A program made the translations under genes and the position numbers. The notes under the pieces are model-generated. The model had not been told where the DNA came from. It saw nothing but the letters and a program-made list of their open reading frames with translations, and ran no database searches. Of a stretch of DNA of 64,000 nt, positions 21,528-30,364 are shown piece by piece (the first letter of the stretch is position 1; each line of letters opens with the position of its first letter). This DNA is from Herpetosiphonaceae bacterium (lineage in GTDB: Bacteria; Chloroflexota; Chloroflexia; Chloroflexales; Herpetosiphonaceae). The stretch lies in NCBI GenBank assembly GCA_013538855.1, contig JABXJS010000109.1, forward strand, positions 1 through 64,000. Reading direction: 5' to 3'.

Positions 21528-22232
21528 CTACTGATCTTTGCGCAAGATCGGTGCTTCCACAAGGCCCGGCGGCAGATACTCTACCCGTGCGCTGCGGAAG
21601 ACCATATTCGAGGTCGGCATGTCGATCTTAAGCAAGTAGGCATATTTTACAGGATCAACCGTCGATGTCAGCGTCGCTGTCGCCGAATAGATGCCGAGAT
21701 CGCTGATCAGCGGCGTGTTCGGATAGGACAGCACAACCGCGACATCTTGCTCTGATGGCGGCGTGCCCGCCAGATCAAGCCGATCAAGGTCCGACTGCAG
21801 CAGCGAGAGCGCCATCGCACCGTCGCGGTTGCCGGCTGTGTCCGGCTCGGTGTCGCCGCCAACCATGACCAGGTTAGTCACGATCGAGCCTGGCGGCAGC
21901 TGAATCGGGGCGATGTAGGTTTGAAATGTACCATCGCTGTTGATAATGCCTTTGCCGTAGTTCACAAAGGTGTAGGCCGAGTCCGCTGGCTGGAACGCCG
22001 CACTTGACACCGAAATATAGCGATGGCCAGGCTTTTCGGCCGGCAGCTCGCCAATGGTCGCCGATGTGCCATCGGGCTTGGAGGGAAACACTTCGTACCG
22101 ACCGTAGACCGGGGCCTTGGCGCTTGGCTTCTGCGCGCTCGTACCAGTGATGCGCAAGGCACCGACGAATAAACCCAGGATGGCGACCTGACTCAGTAGC
22201 AACAAGCCTACTGAACGGCGTGATCGCAGCAT
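21528..22232 (-). CDS. Exported protein of unknown function
   Basis: 234 residues that I do not recognise. Start at 22232 (AAGGAG eight bases upstream): MLRSRRSVGLLLLSQVAILGLFVG is a signal peptide or membrane anchor. The rest is beta-rich and soluble, with segments YISVSSAAFQPADSAYTFVNYG, IQLPPGSIVTNLVMVGGDTEPD and a C-terminal AYLLKIDMPTSNMVFRSARVEYLPPG, which reads like an all-beta surface domain with repeated strands. Residue pattern resembles exported hypothetical proteins where a regular ordered strand alternation is seen. Monocistronic, divergent from trpB. Confidence 0.75.
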   Translation of the reverse strand: MLRSRRSVGLLLLSQVAILGLFVGALRITGTSAQKPSAKAPVYGRYEVFPSKPDGTSATIGELPAEKPGHRYISVSSAAFQPADSAYTFVNYGKGIINSDGTFQTYIAPIQLPPGSIVTNLVMVGGDTEPDTAGNRDGAMALSLLQSDLDRLDLAGTPPSEQDVAVVLSYPNTPLISDLGIYSATATLTSTVDPVKYAYLLKIDMPTSNMVFRSARVEYLPPGLVEAPILRKDQ

Positions 22233-22344
22233 TGGGCACTCCTTCCTGCTATTCCGTACATCTAAGAAAAGGGGAACATATGTAGTTCCATCATAGAGGA
22301 TTGGTTTAGCCTCTGTCAATCAACAAAAAGAAGGAAGTTAACAC

Positions 22345-23544
22345 ATGCTTAAAGAACCAGTTGTCTCACCACTGAGCGGCCATTTTGGGCCATTCGGCGG
22401 TCGCTATATTCCTGAAACACTGATGACGGCGGTTGATGAGTTGACTGCGGCCTATCTTCAGGTGCGCGACGACGCCGCCTTCCAGCAGCAGCTCGCCGAG
22501 CTTCATCGCAGCTACACCGGCCGCCCAACCGCCTTAACCTTCGCAGCCCGGCTGAGCGCCGAGTGCGGCGGAGCACAGATCTGGCTCAAGCGCGAGGATC
22601 TGGCCCACACTGGTGCCCACAAGATCAACAATGCGCTCGGTCAGGGGTTGCTCGCCCAGCGCATGGGCAAGCGGCGCATCATTGCCGAGACTGGAGCGGG
22701 ACAGCATGGTGTGGCCACTGCTGCTGTCTGTGCGCTGCTAGGCATGGAGTGTGTCGTCTACATGGGCACCGAGGACATGGCGCGCCAGCAGCCGAATGTC
22801 TTCCGCATGCGGCTGCTCGGGGCCGAGGTGCGCGGCGTCGATACCGGCGCACGCACGCTCAAAGATGCGGTCAACGAGGCGATGCGCGATTGGGTCACCA
22901 ACCCCGACTCATACTACCTGCTTGGCTCGGCGCTTGGGCCGCATCCATATCCGCTGATGGTGCGCGATTTCCAAAGTGTGATTGGGCGCGAAGCCCGCGC
23001 ACAAATCCTCGCCGCCACTGGCCGCCTGCCCGATCTGATCATTGCCTGTGTCGGCGGTGGCTCCAACGCCATCGGTATGTTCTATCCCTTCCTTGACGAC
23101 GCAGACGTTGAGCTGCGCGGCGTTGAGGCCGGCGGCCATGGCGTTGCCACTGGTATGCACGCGGCACGCTTTGCTGGCGGTCGCCTCGGCATCTTTCAGG
23201 GCACGCGCTCGTATGTGCTGCAGGATACCAACGGCCAGATCGCCACAACCCACAGCATCTCTGCCGGCCTCGACTATGCTGCCGTCGGCCCCGAGCACGC
23301 CTGGCTCCACGATGAGGAGCGCGCCAGCTACGTCGATGCCACCGATGACGATGCCCTGGCTGCCTTCCAAACCCTGTGCCGCACAGAAGGCATCATTCCA
23401 GCCCTCGAGTCATCGCACGCAGTCGCCGAGGCAATCCGCCTCGCGCCAACCATGAACAAAGATCAAATCATCTTGGTCAATCTATCTGGCCGCGGCGATA
23501 AAGATATCTTCACCGTCGCCAAAACCCTTGGCGTCGAAATCTAG
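22345..23544 (+). CDS. trpB: Tryptophan synthase beta chain
   Basis: PLP enzyme that joins indole and serine to make tryptophan, normally with TrpA. The 399 residues show [12 protein letters not shown] at the N-terminus, the PLP lysine Lys93 in [25 protein letters not shown] (carboxylate and COMM-domain loop), the glycine-rich phosphate site [12 protein letters not shown] and the C-terminal SGRGDKD. This is the standard TrpB1 form expected to pair with TrpA, yet no trpA or other trp gene is adjacent. Start ATG 22345 follows aaggaag. Confidence 0.97.
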   Translation: MLKEPVVSPLSGHFGPFGGRYIPETLMTAVDELTAAYLQVRDDAAFQQQLAELHRSYTGRPTALTFAARLSAECGGAQIWLKREDLAHTGAHKINNALGQGLLAQRMGKRRIIAETGAGQHGVATAAVCALLGMECVVYMGTEDMARQQPNVFRMRLLGAEVRGVDTGARTLKDAVNEAMRDWVTNPDSYYLLGSALGPHPYPLMVRDFQSVIGREARAQILAATGRLPDLIIACVGGGSNAIGMFYPFLDDADVELRGVEAGGHGVATGMHAARFAGGRLGIFQGTRSYVLQDTNGQIATTHSISAGLDYAAVGPEHAWLHDEERASYVDATDDDALAAFQTLCRTEGIIPALESSHAVAEAIRLAPTMNKDQIILVNLSGRGDKDIFTVAKTLGVEI

Positions 23545-23569
23545 CGCAGGCCAAGGCGCAGCGGGCGTA

Positions 23570-23578
23570 TGGTATAAT
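23570..23578 (+). promoter_or_regulatory. Extended -10 promoter of nrdR
   Basis: TGGTATAAT, a consensus -10 with the TGn extension, 42 bp before nrdR. The -35 region is poor. Confidence 0.65.
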
Positions 23579-23619
23579 GACTCTATTGAGTCAATCCAAT
23601 CACGGTGTGAGTTAAGCCC

Positions 23620-24081
23620 ATGCGGTGCCCCTACTGCCAAGGCGAAAGTGCGGTTATCGACACCCGCGAACTTGATAACGGCGATACTATCCGACGACGG
23701 CGGCGCTGCAAGTACTGTGAGCGCCGCTTTACAACGTATGAGCGTGCGGAGTCGGTTAATGTCACCATCGTCAAAAAAAACGGTGATCGTGAGCCATATG
23801 ATCGCGAAAAAATGATGCGCGGCCTTCGTGTCGCCACCTATAAACGCCCCATTCCTGCTGAGTCCTTGGAAGCTCTGGTCGCCGATGTCGAGGCCGATCT
23901 GATCGCCTACGATGCACCAGAGGTTCCTAGCACGGTCATCGGCGAGGCAGTGATGGCCCGCCTGCGCGATATCGACGAGGTGGCCTACATTCGCTTTGCC
24001 TCAGTGTATCGCTCATTCAGCGACCTAGGTAAGCTCCGCGAGGCCGTGGAGGAGCTTTTCGATTCGGAAACACCACGTTAA
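23620..24081 (+). CDS. nrdR: Transcriptional repressor NrdR
   Basis: Repressor of ribonucleotide reductase genes that senses ATP/dATP through its ATP-cone. The 153 residues hold the N-terminal zinc ribbon (MRCPYC and RCKYC, four cysteines), the DNA-binding [18 protein letters not shown] segment and an ATP-cone domain from about 46 ([24 protein letters not shown]). Length is normal (about 150). No ribonucleotide reductase gene is in the window. It has its own extended -10 promoter and a weak ribosome site; the membrane protein gene begins 19 bp later and may be co-transcribed. Confidence 0.97.
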   Translation: MRCPYCQGESAVIDTRELDNGDTIRRRRRCKYCERRFTTYERAESVNVTIVKKNGDREPYDREKMMRGLRVATYKRPIPAESLEALVADVEADLIAYDAPEVPSTVIGEAVMARLRDIDEVAYIRFASVYRSFSDLGKLREAVEELFDSETPR

Positions 24082-24100
24082 TTGAGGATTATAGAGTTTC

Positions 24101-25012
24101 ATGGCTGCTCAAACGCTTGAAGAAAAGAACGTCTCATCGCAAGACACGTCGGCGCTCGATACCCCTGCCTCTAGCCAAGCCAAAGCACCAGTTCAGTGGC
24201 GCTTTATGCTCATCGCTGGCCTGATCACCGGCTTGCTGTGGGCGCTCGTGCTCACCCTCGGGGGGCAAAGTTTACTGCTCATTGTTGGCGTCGTGCCAGT
24301 GGTCAGCGGCATGGTTGTCGGCCGCCGCATCAAAGGGCGCGCCTTCGCCAACAGCTTGGTGATGGCGCTCAGCGGCGCACTTGCTGCAGCGATTGTGGTC
24401 TGCGCCTATTACTACTTGATCGTAACACCAGAGCAGCTTGTAACACTCCAAAATCCCGATGCCGCACCAAGCAGCCCCGAGAACATTCGGACGGCCCTCG
24501 TGCTCAGCTCGCTCTTGATGATGCTGATCTCATTGGTCCCCTTCACCATCTACGGTGTCTGGATCTCGCACCGCACCTATTTGCGCAATCAAGACTACAA
24601 GCAGGAGGTCGATCGCCGCGGCGGCACCCTCCAGCGCGCTGGCCGCGTCGCCGCCATCGAAGACTTGCAGGGTCTCCCGCTGCCAAAGTTTGCCTCATGG
24701 GTCTCGCAGCTCTTCAAGCAAAATGGCTTTGTGCTTCAGGACTACCGCTTCCAAAAAGACTCCATTGAGCTGCATATGCGCCGTCTCGATCCCGAGGAGC
24801 TTTGGCTCGTACGCTGCACCACCGAGGAAGTGCTCAAGCCAGGCATGGCCCAGTCGCTTGATCAGGACTTACGTGCCAGCGATGAGTTCACCAAAGGTAT
24901 TGTGCTCACCTCAATGAAGGTTCAGGATGGCACCCGCAAGTGGGCCAAGGGCCGCCGCAATATCGAGGTGCTCGATGGCGAGACACTGTGGGAAATGCAC
25001 GAGGCCGCCTAG
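24101..25012 (+). CDS. Membrane protein with C-terminal restriction-endonuclease-like fold
   Basis: 303 residues. After a polar 32-residue N-terminus come four hydrophobic helices (about 33-55, 58-72, 84-106, 130-152). From about 165 a soluble cytoplasmic domain resembles Mrr-type PD-(D/E)XK folds: a helix LPKFASWVSQLFKQNGF, a strand pair around IELHMRRLDPEELWLVRC, a helix SLDQDLRASDEF, the strand GIVLTSM and the ending NIEVLDGETLWEM, which mirrors the typical Mrr ending (i.LidG..L). The catalytic D and E-x-K residues are not clearly in place (LVRC where xxK is expected), so it may be an inactive sensor version. Follows nrdR by 19 bp. Confidence 0.6.
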   Translation: MAAQTLEEKNVSSQDTSALDTPASSQAKAPVQWRFMLIAGLITGLLWALVLTLGGQSLLLIVGVVPVVSGMVVGRRIKGRAFANSLVMALSGALAAAIVVCAYYYLIVTPEQLVTLQNPDAAPSSPENIRTALVLSSLLMMLISLVPFTIYGVWISHRTYLRNQDYKQEVDRRGGTLQRAGRVAAIEDLQGLPLPKFASWVSQLFKQNGFVLQDYRFQKDSIELHMRRLDPEELWLVRCTTEEVLKPGMAQSLDQDLRASDEFTKGIVLTSMKVQDGTRKWAKGRRNIEVLDGETLWEMHEAA

Positions 25013-25027
25013 CACTGAATTCAACCG

Positions 25028-25069
25028 CAACGCAAGCGCCCTGCGGAGTTCCGCAGGGCGCTTGCGTTG
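25028..25069. terminator. Hairpin between convergent genes
   Basis: Perfect 19-bp stem caacgcaagcgccctgcgg with its complement and a 4-nt loop (25028-25046 and 25051-25069). No T-run, but the position between two converging genes suggests bidirectional termination. Confidence 0.7.
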
Positions 25070-25088
25070 GACCCTTGATGGAGGATGT

Positions 25089-28000
25089 CTAGGCCACACG
25101 CTCCGCTGGCGCTGGCAGCGAGCCAACGCTCGTGTCAAGCCGCTCTAGCGGCACAGTAAAGAGAAATGTGCTGCCAGGCCCTTCGGTCTCACCAACCCAG
25201 ATACGCCCGCCATGCGCCTCGACAGCCAGCCGACAGTAGGTCAGCCCTAGCCCAGTCCCCTTGACACCTGACTTCTGCACCTGCGCAAATTTCTCAAACA
25301 CCCGCTCGCGCAGATGCGCAGGAATGCCGGGGCCAGCATCGCGCACCTTCACCAGCATCCACGCACCATGCGGGTTAGGATGCTCGGCAACTAGCTCATC
25401 AGGATGCGCTACATGCATGCCGATCTCTATCGCGCTGCCCGACGGCGAGTACTTGATCGCATTATCCACTAAGTTCTGAATGACCCGGTCGATCGTCGCC
25501 GGATCGATCCACACCGCTGGTAGGTTGGGCGCAATTTCAATTTTGGCATGCACCCTACGCTCAGCCAGCAACCCCTCGTAGGTCTGGAGCACTGGGCGCA
25601 GTAGATCCTCTATCTGCGTCGGAGCCTGATTCAGTGGCATCTGGCCAGCCTCAAGCTTGTTAATATCGAGCAACATATTGACCATATCCAGCAGCCGACT
25701 GCATGAGCGCATGGCAATGCGCAGCACTTTATCCTGGCCCTCGGTAATCGCCCCCATCATCTGCTTGCTCAACATATCCAGCGATGTCAGCACCGAGCTG
25801 ATCGGGCCGCGCAGATCATGCACAATCATGTAGGTCAGCTCTTGACGCAGATTCTCGATCTCCATTGCCGCTGTGATATCGCGCAGCACTAAAATCAGCG
25901 GGTAGGGCGCAGCCGCCTGCTGCGATAGCACCGGCAGCACCGTCCACTCGTACCAGCGCGGACGCACACCTGCGCTCTTGAACTGGCCGCGGGCCTCGGA
26001 CTCAGCGCCGCTCTGCACGCTATCGAGCGCGCTGAACAGTGAGTCCCATGCATCACTTGTCACCGCCGAGCGCGCGCCCCACTCGGGGATCAGCGTGACC
26101 ACTGGCTGATGCAGCCACGCGTCGGCCTGCAGCATGTCGAACAGCGACTGCGCCGCCGCATTGACTTCGATCACCATAAGATCAGCGCTGAGCAGCATAA
26201 TTGCTTCTTCAGTCGATGAAAGGATCGAGGCCAGCCGGTCACGGCCTTCGCGCACTGCGGCAGCCAGCAGCTTGTTCTCAACCGCCACCGCCGCCTGGTT
26301 GGCAAACAGCGCCACTAGATCTTGATCCTCCAGCGAGGGCAGCAGATCTGGATACCACACATACAGCGTGCCCAGCGTGGTGTGGCTGCCGGCCAGCGGG
26401 AGCATCAGCACAGCCCGCCCGCCAGCACTGGCAATGGATGCTGGAAACGTCGCAGCGTTATCGTGGATTTGAAGCGGCCGCCCACGCCGGGCAACTTGGC
26501 CTGCAAGCTCCAGTAGCTGATCATCTGGCGTATGATCGCGCCCAAGCTTAAGAATCTCTGGCTGCTGGGTCGCATCGCCAATCAGCAGCACGCCAGCGCC
26601 AACCGCACCTGAGGCATCAACGATACCGCCCACGGTGAGCTGCCAGATCGACTGCGGCGTGTAGTCCTGTGTGTTGATCGCCATGCCTAGCGCGCTCAGC
26701 GCCGTGACGCCCTGCAAGCTCTGGCGCAGCTGATCATACAGGCGGCTGTTTTCTAGCGCGACAACCAGCTGGTTCGTAAAGATTTCAAGCGTTTGAATCT
26801 GATCGCCAGTCGGTAGCAGCCCATCGAGCGGATCATCAACGGTCAGCAGTCCCAGCAGCTCACCGCTTGACGAGCGCAGCACCGCCACCAGCATGTCATC
26901 AGGATGCCACGCACCAATGCGCGGCTGCGGCATATCGATCGGTGCCGGTGAGTGGGTGCGCAGCGGGTTATCGCCATTCACCCCTTGATCAAGATAGTAG
27001 ATCGAGGGGCTACGCTGCGTGCCCTGACGCAGCAGACTCTCAATCCGCTCTGGATCAATCATGCCGGCATTGATGGGATCACTATCGAGACCGCTGTAGG
27101 CCACCTGCTGGAGCACAGGTCGCCGACCGGAGACCGCCTCGAGCAGAAAGATTGACGCCCGTTGGAAGCGAATACTGCCACAGATCGCCTGCAGCAGCTG
27201 TGGCAACATCGCTCGCAGGTCACTGGCCGCTTTGATCAGGTTGCCCACCTGCAAGATCTCGTGCAGCTGTTTGTTACGCTCATCTAGCTCTTGCACCCGC
27301 CGTGCCAGCGTGCGATCAGTGCGCGCATACAGATTGGCGTTTTCAATCGCAATCACCGCCTGATCTGCCACCGCCTCCAGCAGCGTGCGGTCACGCACCG
27401 TGAATGGCGTACCGTCGCGGCGATTGATAATCTCAATCACACCCTGCACACCGTAACGCCCAATCAGCGGCACACAGAGCATATCGCGCGTCTGATGGCC
27501 AGTCACTTCGTCTATTTCGGCATAGAAGGCTGGATGCCGATGCGCGCGATTCGCAATCAACGACTGGCCTGTGCGCACCACAAGCCCGGCTAAGCCCACC
27601 GACAGCGGCAAGCGCATCCCCAGCAGCTGCCTGCCATAGGGGCTTAGGCTGTAGCTGAAGATCAGCTCATTGGTGTCCTCATCAAGCAGCAGCAGCGAGC
27701 CTTCTTCTACATCCATGATCTGCTGCACTCGGCCCATAATCAGCGAAGGCACAGCCTCTAGATCTAGCGTCGAGGTGACCGTTCGCCCAAGCTCATTCAG
27801 CAGCTCTAGCTGGCGCGTTTGTTGTATCGCACGCTCTGAGAGCCGCATGCGCTCTAATGATGAGGCCGCCCACTCGGCGAACATCTCGAGCGTGCGCACG
27901 TACTCGGCCGAGTAGGTCACTGTCGGGTCGTCAGAGTAGATCGTCAGCACGCCAAGAATGCGATCACCATGGCACAGCGGCACGCCCAGCCAGGCATAGA

Positions 28001-28742
28001 CTGGGGGGGCATCGGCCATAAACATCGGCGTTATGCCTGCTTCCTTGCAGGCCTCAACATAGTTATCGGTGACCAAGGTTGTGTTGCGCCGAATGACTTC
28101 GCCAGTCAGCCCTTGCGCCACAGTCCACTGCTCGGTGTCTGCGCCACGCCGCCCGTAGACAAAGTTTGCGGCAAAGCGCAGCAGGCCCGAGGCCGAGTCA
28201 TAGAGCGCCAAGAACATATGTTGCGCACCGAGGGTGCGCTGCACTGCCTCGTAAAGCTCATTGAGCAGCGGGTCGGTCGCATGCAGATCAGGATCAAAGG
28301 CATGCAGCTCTTGGAGCTGCGCCGCTGCCCGTAGATCTGAGCCAAACGTTACAAGCCGTGCGGCGGCCTGGAGGGCAATCGGCAGCAGCAGAGGATCGTC
28401 GGCATGCGGATGCGGCAGCGCCAGCCAGCCACGTAGCCAGCCATGCAGCAGCGGCAGCAGTGTCCACTCCTTGCCGGTCGGATCCGTGTGTGTAACGCTG
28501 CTGCCGGAGGCGAGCTGCTCTTGCAGCGCTTGATCGGGCGTAAAGGCGGAGTCGAGCGTGACGTTGATTGTAGCGGTATCATTCCAGATCAAGTGGTACT
28601 CATCGTTACCACGAATCTCGAAACACACCTGCTTCAGCGTCGTATGAACGGCAGCAATGCTTGTTGCAGTCGCTAGTGCTGGTAGCCAACCCATAATGCG
28701 GATTGACACGTTTTTCGCTCTGGAAGGCCGTATTGTAGTCAT
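25089..28742 (-). CDS. Multi-GAF sensor histidine kinase
   Basis: A 1217-residue cytoplasmic sensor. Several GAF domains in a row are visible: about 170-300 (GVPLCHGDRILGVLTIYS), 320-480 (CVPLIGRYGVQGVIEIINR), 500-660 (MLVAVLRSSSGELLGLLTVDD) and 670-830 (LPLAGSHTTLGTLYVWY), each ending in a helix like ALENSRLYDQL. A PAS domain (about 840-965, ILSSTEEAIMLLSADLMVIEVN) precedes the HisKA phosphoacceptor histidine in YMIVHDLRGPISS and a HATPase with N-box NLVDNAIKYSPSG, DAGPGI and GTGLGLTYCRLAVEAHGG. No transmembrane segments are clear, so it senses an internal or diffusible ligand. No response regulator is adjacent (orphan kinase). Start at 28742 after caggga. Confidence 0.92.
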   Translation of the reverse strand: MTTIRPSRAKNVSIRIMGWLPALATATSIAAVHTTLKQVCFEIRGNDEYHLIWNDTATINVTLDSAFTPDQALQEQLASGSSVTHTDPTGKEWTLLPLLHGWLRGWLALPHPHADDPLLLPIALQAAARLVTFGSDLRAAAQLQELHAFDPDLHATDPLLNELYEAVQRTLGAQHMFLALYDSASGLLRFAANFVYGRRGADTEQWTVAQGLTGEVIRRNTTLVTDNYVEACKEAGITPMFMADAPPVYAWLGVPLCHGDRILGVLTIYSDDPTVTYSAEYVRTLEMFAEWAASSLERMRLSERAIQQTRQLELLNELGRTVTSTLDLEAVPSLIMGRVQQIMDVEEGSLLLLDEDTNELIFSYSLSPYGRQLLGMRLPLSVGLAGLVVRTGQSLIANRAHRHPAFYAEIDEVTGHQTRDMLCVPLIGRYGVQGVIEIINRRDGTPFTVRDRTLLEAVADQAVIAIENANLYARTDRTLARRVQELDERNKQLHEILQVGNLIKAASDLRAMLPQLLQAICGSIRFQRASIFLLEAVSGRRPVLQQVAYSGLDSDPINAGMIDPERIESLLRQGTQRSPSIYYLDQGVNGDNPLRTHSPAPIDMPQPRIGAWHPDDMLVAVLRSSSGELLGLLTVDDPLDGLLPTGDQIQTLEIFTNQLVVALENSRLYDQLRQSLQGVTALSALGMAINTQDYTPQSIWQLTVGGIVDASGAVGAGVLLIGDATQQPEILKLGRDHTPDDQLLELAGQVARRGRPLQIHDNAATFPASIASAGGRAVLMLPLAGSHTTLGTLYVWYPDLLPSLEDQDLVALFANQAAVAVENKLLAAAVREGRDRLASILSSTEEAIMLLSADLMVIEVNAAAQSLFDMLQADAWLHQPVVTLIPEWGARSAVTSDAWDSLFSALDSVQSGAESEARGQFKSAGVRPRWYEWTVLPVLSQQAAAPYPLILVLRDITAAMEIENLRQELTYMIVHDLRGPISSVLTSLDMLSKQMMGAITEGQDKVLRIAMRSCSRLLDMVNMLLDINKLEAGQMPLNQAPTQIEDLLRPVLQTYEGLLAERRVHAKIEIAPNLPAVWIDPATIDRVIQNLVDNAIKYSPSGSAIEIGMHVAHPDELVAEHPNPHGAWMLVKVRDAGPGIPAHLRERVFEKFAQVQKSGVKGTGLGLTYCRLAVEAHGGRIWVGETEGPGSTFLFTVPLERLDTSVGSLPAPAERVA

Positions 28743-28811
28743 AAGTCCCTGTCGCTAACACCGCCTGTATGTTACCAAATCCGCCCGATTTTGACAAAAC
28801 TTTGACGAATC

Positions 28812-28839
28812 AAAAAGCCCTCCGCCGTAGCGAAGGGCT
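28812..28839 (-). terminator. Terminator of the SCP2 gene
   Basis: 10-bp stem with one mismatch (agccctccgc / gcgaagggct), followed on the minus strand by five T. It separates the SCP2 gene from the downstream histidine kinase. Confidence 0.8.
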
Positions 28840-28858
28840 ATCATTTTGACAGCTACGG

Positions 28859-29296
28859 CTACTTTTTAAGCACCAAATCCTCACGGCCTTGCTCGCGCAG
28901 GATGCGTGGATACATATCGTACATCGGCGTGATGGCTGGCAACAGCTTGATGATCTTTGGGATTGGCCCCTTGGCAACAATCTGTCGGCGCGTCAGTGCT
29001 GCCATCAAATTAACCGAGCCATGCCAGAACTGATGCGCAACATCGGCCTTCATCGACATCGTGACATCAGGCTTTACATCAGTCAGCTCGCCCCATACAA
29101 CATCGAAGTAGGCATCTGGCTGCGTCGGCGGACGATTGGCTAGAATGGTCACAATTCCGTCTGGCTCAGTATAGCGAAACTGAATTGCCAATCCTGAGGC
29201 CTTGATCTTTGGGGCTACTTCATCATCACCTTTAGCCTCATCGTAGAGGGCACCCATGTATTGCTGCAGTTCTGCCGAGTCTTTGAAAGAAGGCAT
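28859..29296 (-). CDS. SCP2 sterol-transfer-domain protein
   Basis: A 145-residue single SCP2 domain, a hydrophobic-tunnel fold binding lipids or acyl groups. Seen are an amphipathic N-terminus (FKDSAELQQYMGALYDEA), the strand DGIVTILANRPPTQPDAYFDVVWG, DVTMSMKADVAHQFWHGSVNLMAALTRRQIVAKGPIPKIIKLLP, which is the classical central part with K/G-rich turn. The start 29296 follows AAGGAG; eight codons upstream in frame are not needed. It is divergent from the phasin-family operon with overlapping control sites, suggesting a shared role in polymer or lipid granules. Confidence 0.9.
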   Translation of the reverse strand: MPSFKDSAELQQYMGALYDEAKGDDEVAPKIKASGLAIQFRYTEPDGIVTILANRPPTQPDAYFDVVWGELTDVKPDVTMSMKADVAHQFWHGSVNLMAALTRRQIVAKGPIPKIIKLLPAITPMYDMYPRILREQGREDLVLKK

Positions 29297-29377
29297 GCTA
29301 CGCTCCTTGTCATTACGCATCGCGTGCTAGTTGAGGATACGGGGGTGGGGCGCTTTCGCTCCATTGCGCTGCGCCGG

Positions 29378-29406
29378 ATTATAGGAGATATAACCCGCTG
29401 CGTCAA
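29378..29406 (-). promoter_or_regulatory. Promoter of the SCP2 gene
   Basis: Minus-strand TTGACG (29401-29406), exactly 17 bp, then TATAAT (29378-29383). The -35 overlaps a TGCGTCA site (29399-29405). Confidence 0.8.
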
Positions 29407-29460
29407 GAGTTGACATGTATGACGCAACGTGTTATATTGTTGGTAACGCAATGCGTCATA
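29399..29460. promoter_or_regulatory. Cluster of TGCGTCA operator-like sites
   Basis: TGCGTCA at 29399-29405, its inverse TGACGCA at 29420-29426 and TGCGTCA again at 29452-29458. The last two extend to a 9-bp inverted repeat TATGACGCA / TGCGTCATA (29418-29426 and 29452-29460). Together they cover both -35 regions and the start of the phasin transcript, as expected for a shared repressor. The regulator is not identified. Confidence 0.6.
29410..29438 (+). promoter_or_regulatory. Promoter of the phasin operon
   Basis: TTGACA (29410-29415), 17 bp, TATATT (29433-29438). It stands back to back with the SCP2 promoter, the two -35 boxes being 3 bp apart, and carries a TGACGCA site in its spacer. Confidence 0.85.
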
Positions 29461-29525
29461 ACACAATCAACTTGTAGCAACAAACGCACTATAGTATAAA
29501 CGAAAATACGTTGAGGAGGCATCCG

Positions 29526-30281
29526 ATGACGATCGTTCGCCAGATTGCTGATACCACGGAAGAACAAATCAAGAATGTGCAAGGTCTCGTCCGTCGCTCG
29601 TGGCTTGCTGCTCTGGGCGTCGCCGGGATGGCTATCGACAGCAGCGAGAACACGTTCAAAAAGTGTGTCAACCGCGGCGAAGATGTTGCAAAGACCACCA
29701 AAGATGAGCTGAAGAAGCTCAACCAGCGCCTACGCCGCGAGCAAGCTCAGCTCAACGAAGATATCCAAGATGCCGAGCAGACGGCGGAGCGCAAAGTCAC
29801 CGATGTGTTGGCCTCGTTCAATGTGCCGTCACGCCGCGATCTGCGCGTGCTCGATGCACGTATCAACCAGCTGAATGTTCAGCTGCGCGAGCTGAATAGC
29901 GAGCTACACCCCAGCGGCAAGCCGCTACAGAACTACGACGAGTTGAACGTCGAGGAGATCAACGCGGTGCTGCCCACCCTAAAGCTCGATGACCTCTACC
30001 ACGTAGAGCACTACGAGATCAGCCATCAGGGCCGCGTAACCATCCTGCGCGAGGTCGAGCGCCAAATTGCGCAGCGCCTCACCGAGAATGGCGAGATCAC
30101 CACGCCCTTCGCTGGCTACGATGCGCTACGCGCTGAAGAGGTTGTCGCCCAGCTCGATGGCATGAGCCTGGCCGAGCTGCGCCACGTCAAACTCTATGAG
30201 TCAACTCACGCCAAGCGGGTCACTGTACAGCGCGAAGTTGAGCGGCGAATCGAGGCAACCTGGAACACCACCGTTGCCTAG
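29526..30281 (+). CDS. Phasin-family protein with duplicated C-terminal module
   Basis: 251 residues, start at 29526 after gaggagg. Residues 1-125 are phasin-like: an amphipathic alpha helix (VRRSWLAALGVAGMAIDSSENTFKKC) then a long charged coiled coil ending VLASFNVPSRRDLRVLDARI, typical of polyhydroxyalkanoate granule-associated proteins. Two copies of a helical module follow (137-185 and 198-246), both with YD.L..EE...L, L.HV..YE..H..RVT and REVER.I. Similar YEEL...EV...L...YE..H..R modules occur in actinobacterial proteins as far as I recall. No PHA synthase is in the window, so granule coating is an inference. Forms an operon with the next gene. Confidence 0.8.
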   Translation: MTIVRQIADTTEEQIKNVQGLVRRSWLAALGVAGMAIDSSENTFKKCVNRGEDVAKTTKDELKKLNQRLRREQAQLNEDIQDAEQTAERKVTDVLASFNVPSRRDLRVLDARINQLNVQLRELNSELHPSGKPLQNYDELNVEEINAVLPTLKLDDLYHVEHYEISHQGRVTILREVERQIAQRLTENGEITTPFAGYDALRAEEVVAQLDGMSLAELRHVKLYESTHAKRVTVQREVERRIEATWNTTVA

Positions 30282-30303
30282 ATTAAGATCACTTGTGTAT
30301 ACT
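30274..30303 (+). promoter_or_regulatory. Possible internal promoter before the second phasin
   Basis: TTGCCT (30274-30279), 18 bp, TATACT (30298-30303) at the end of the first phasin gene. An 8-bp hairpin aggcacgc / gcgtgcct follows at 30313-30332 in the leader. Confidence 0.4.
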
Positions 30304-30364
30304 AGTTCTGGGAGGCACGCATCGGCGTGCCTTCCATCTGAATAAAATTCCACGGAGGCTGATG

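Noticed and set aside
25089-28742. Phytochrome-type kinase
   Set aside because: Several GAF domains but no PHY domain or chromophore Cys motif seen; treated as a generic GAF sensor kinase.
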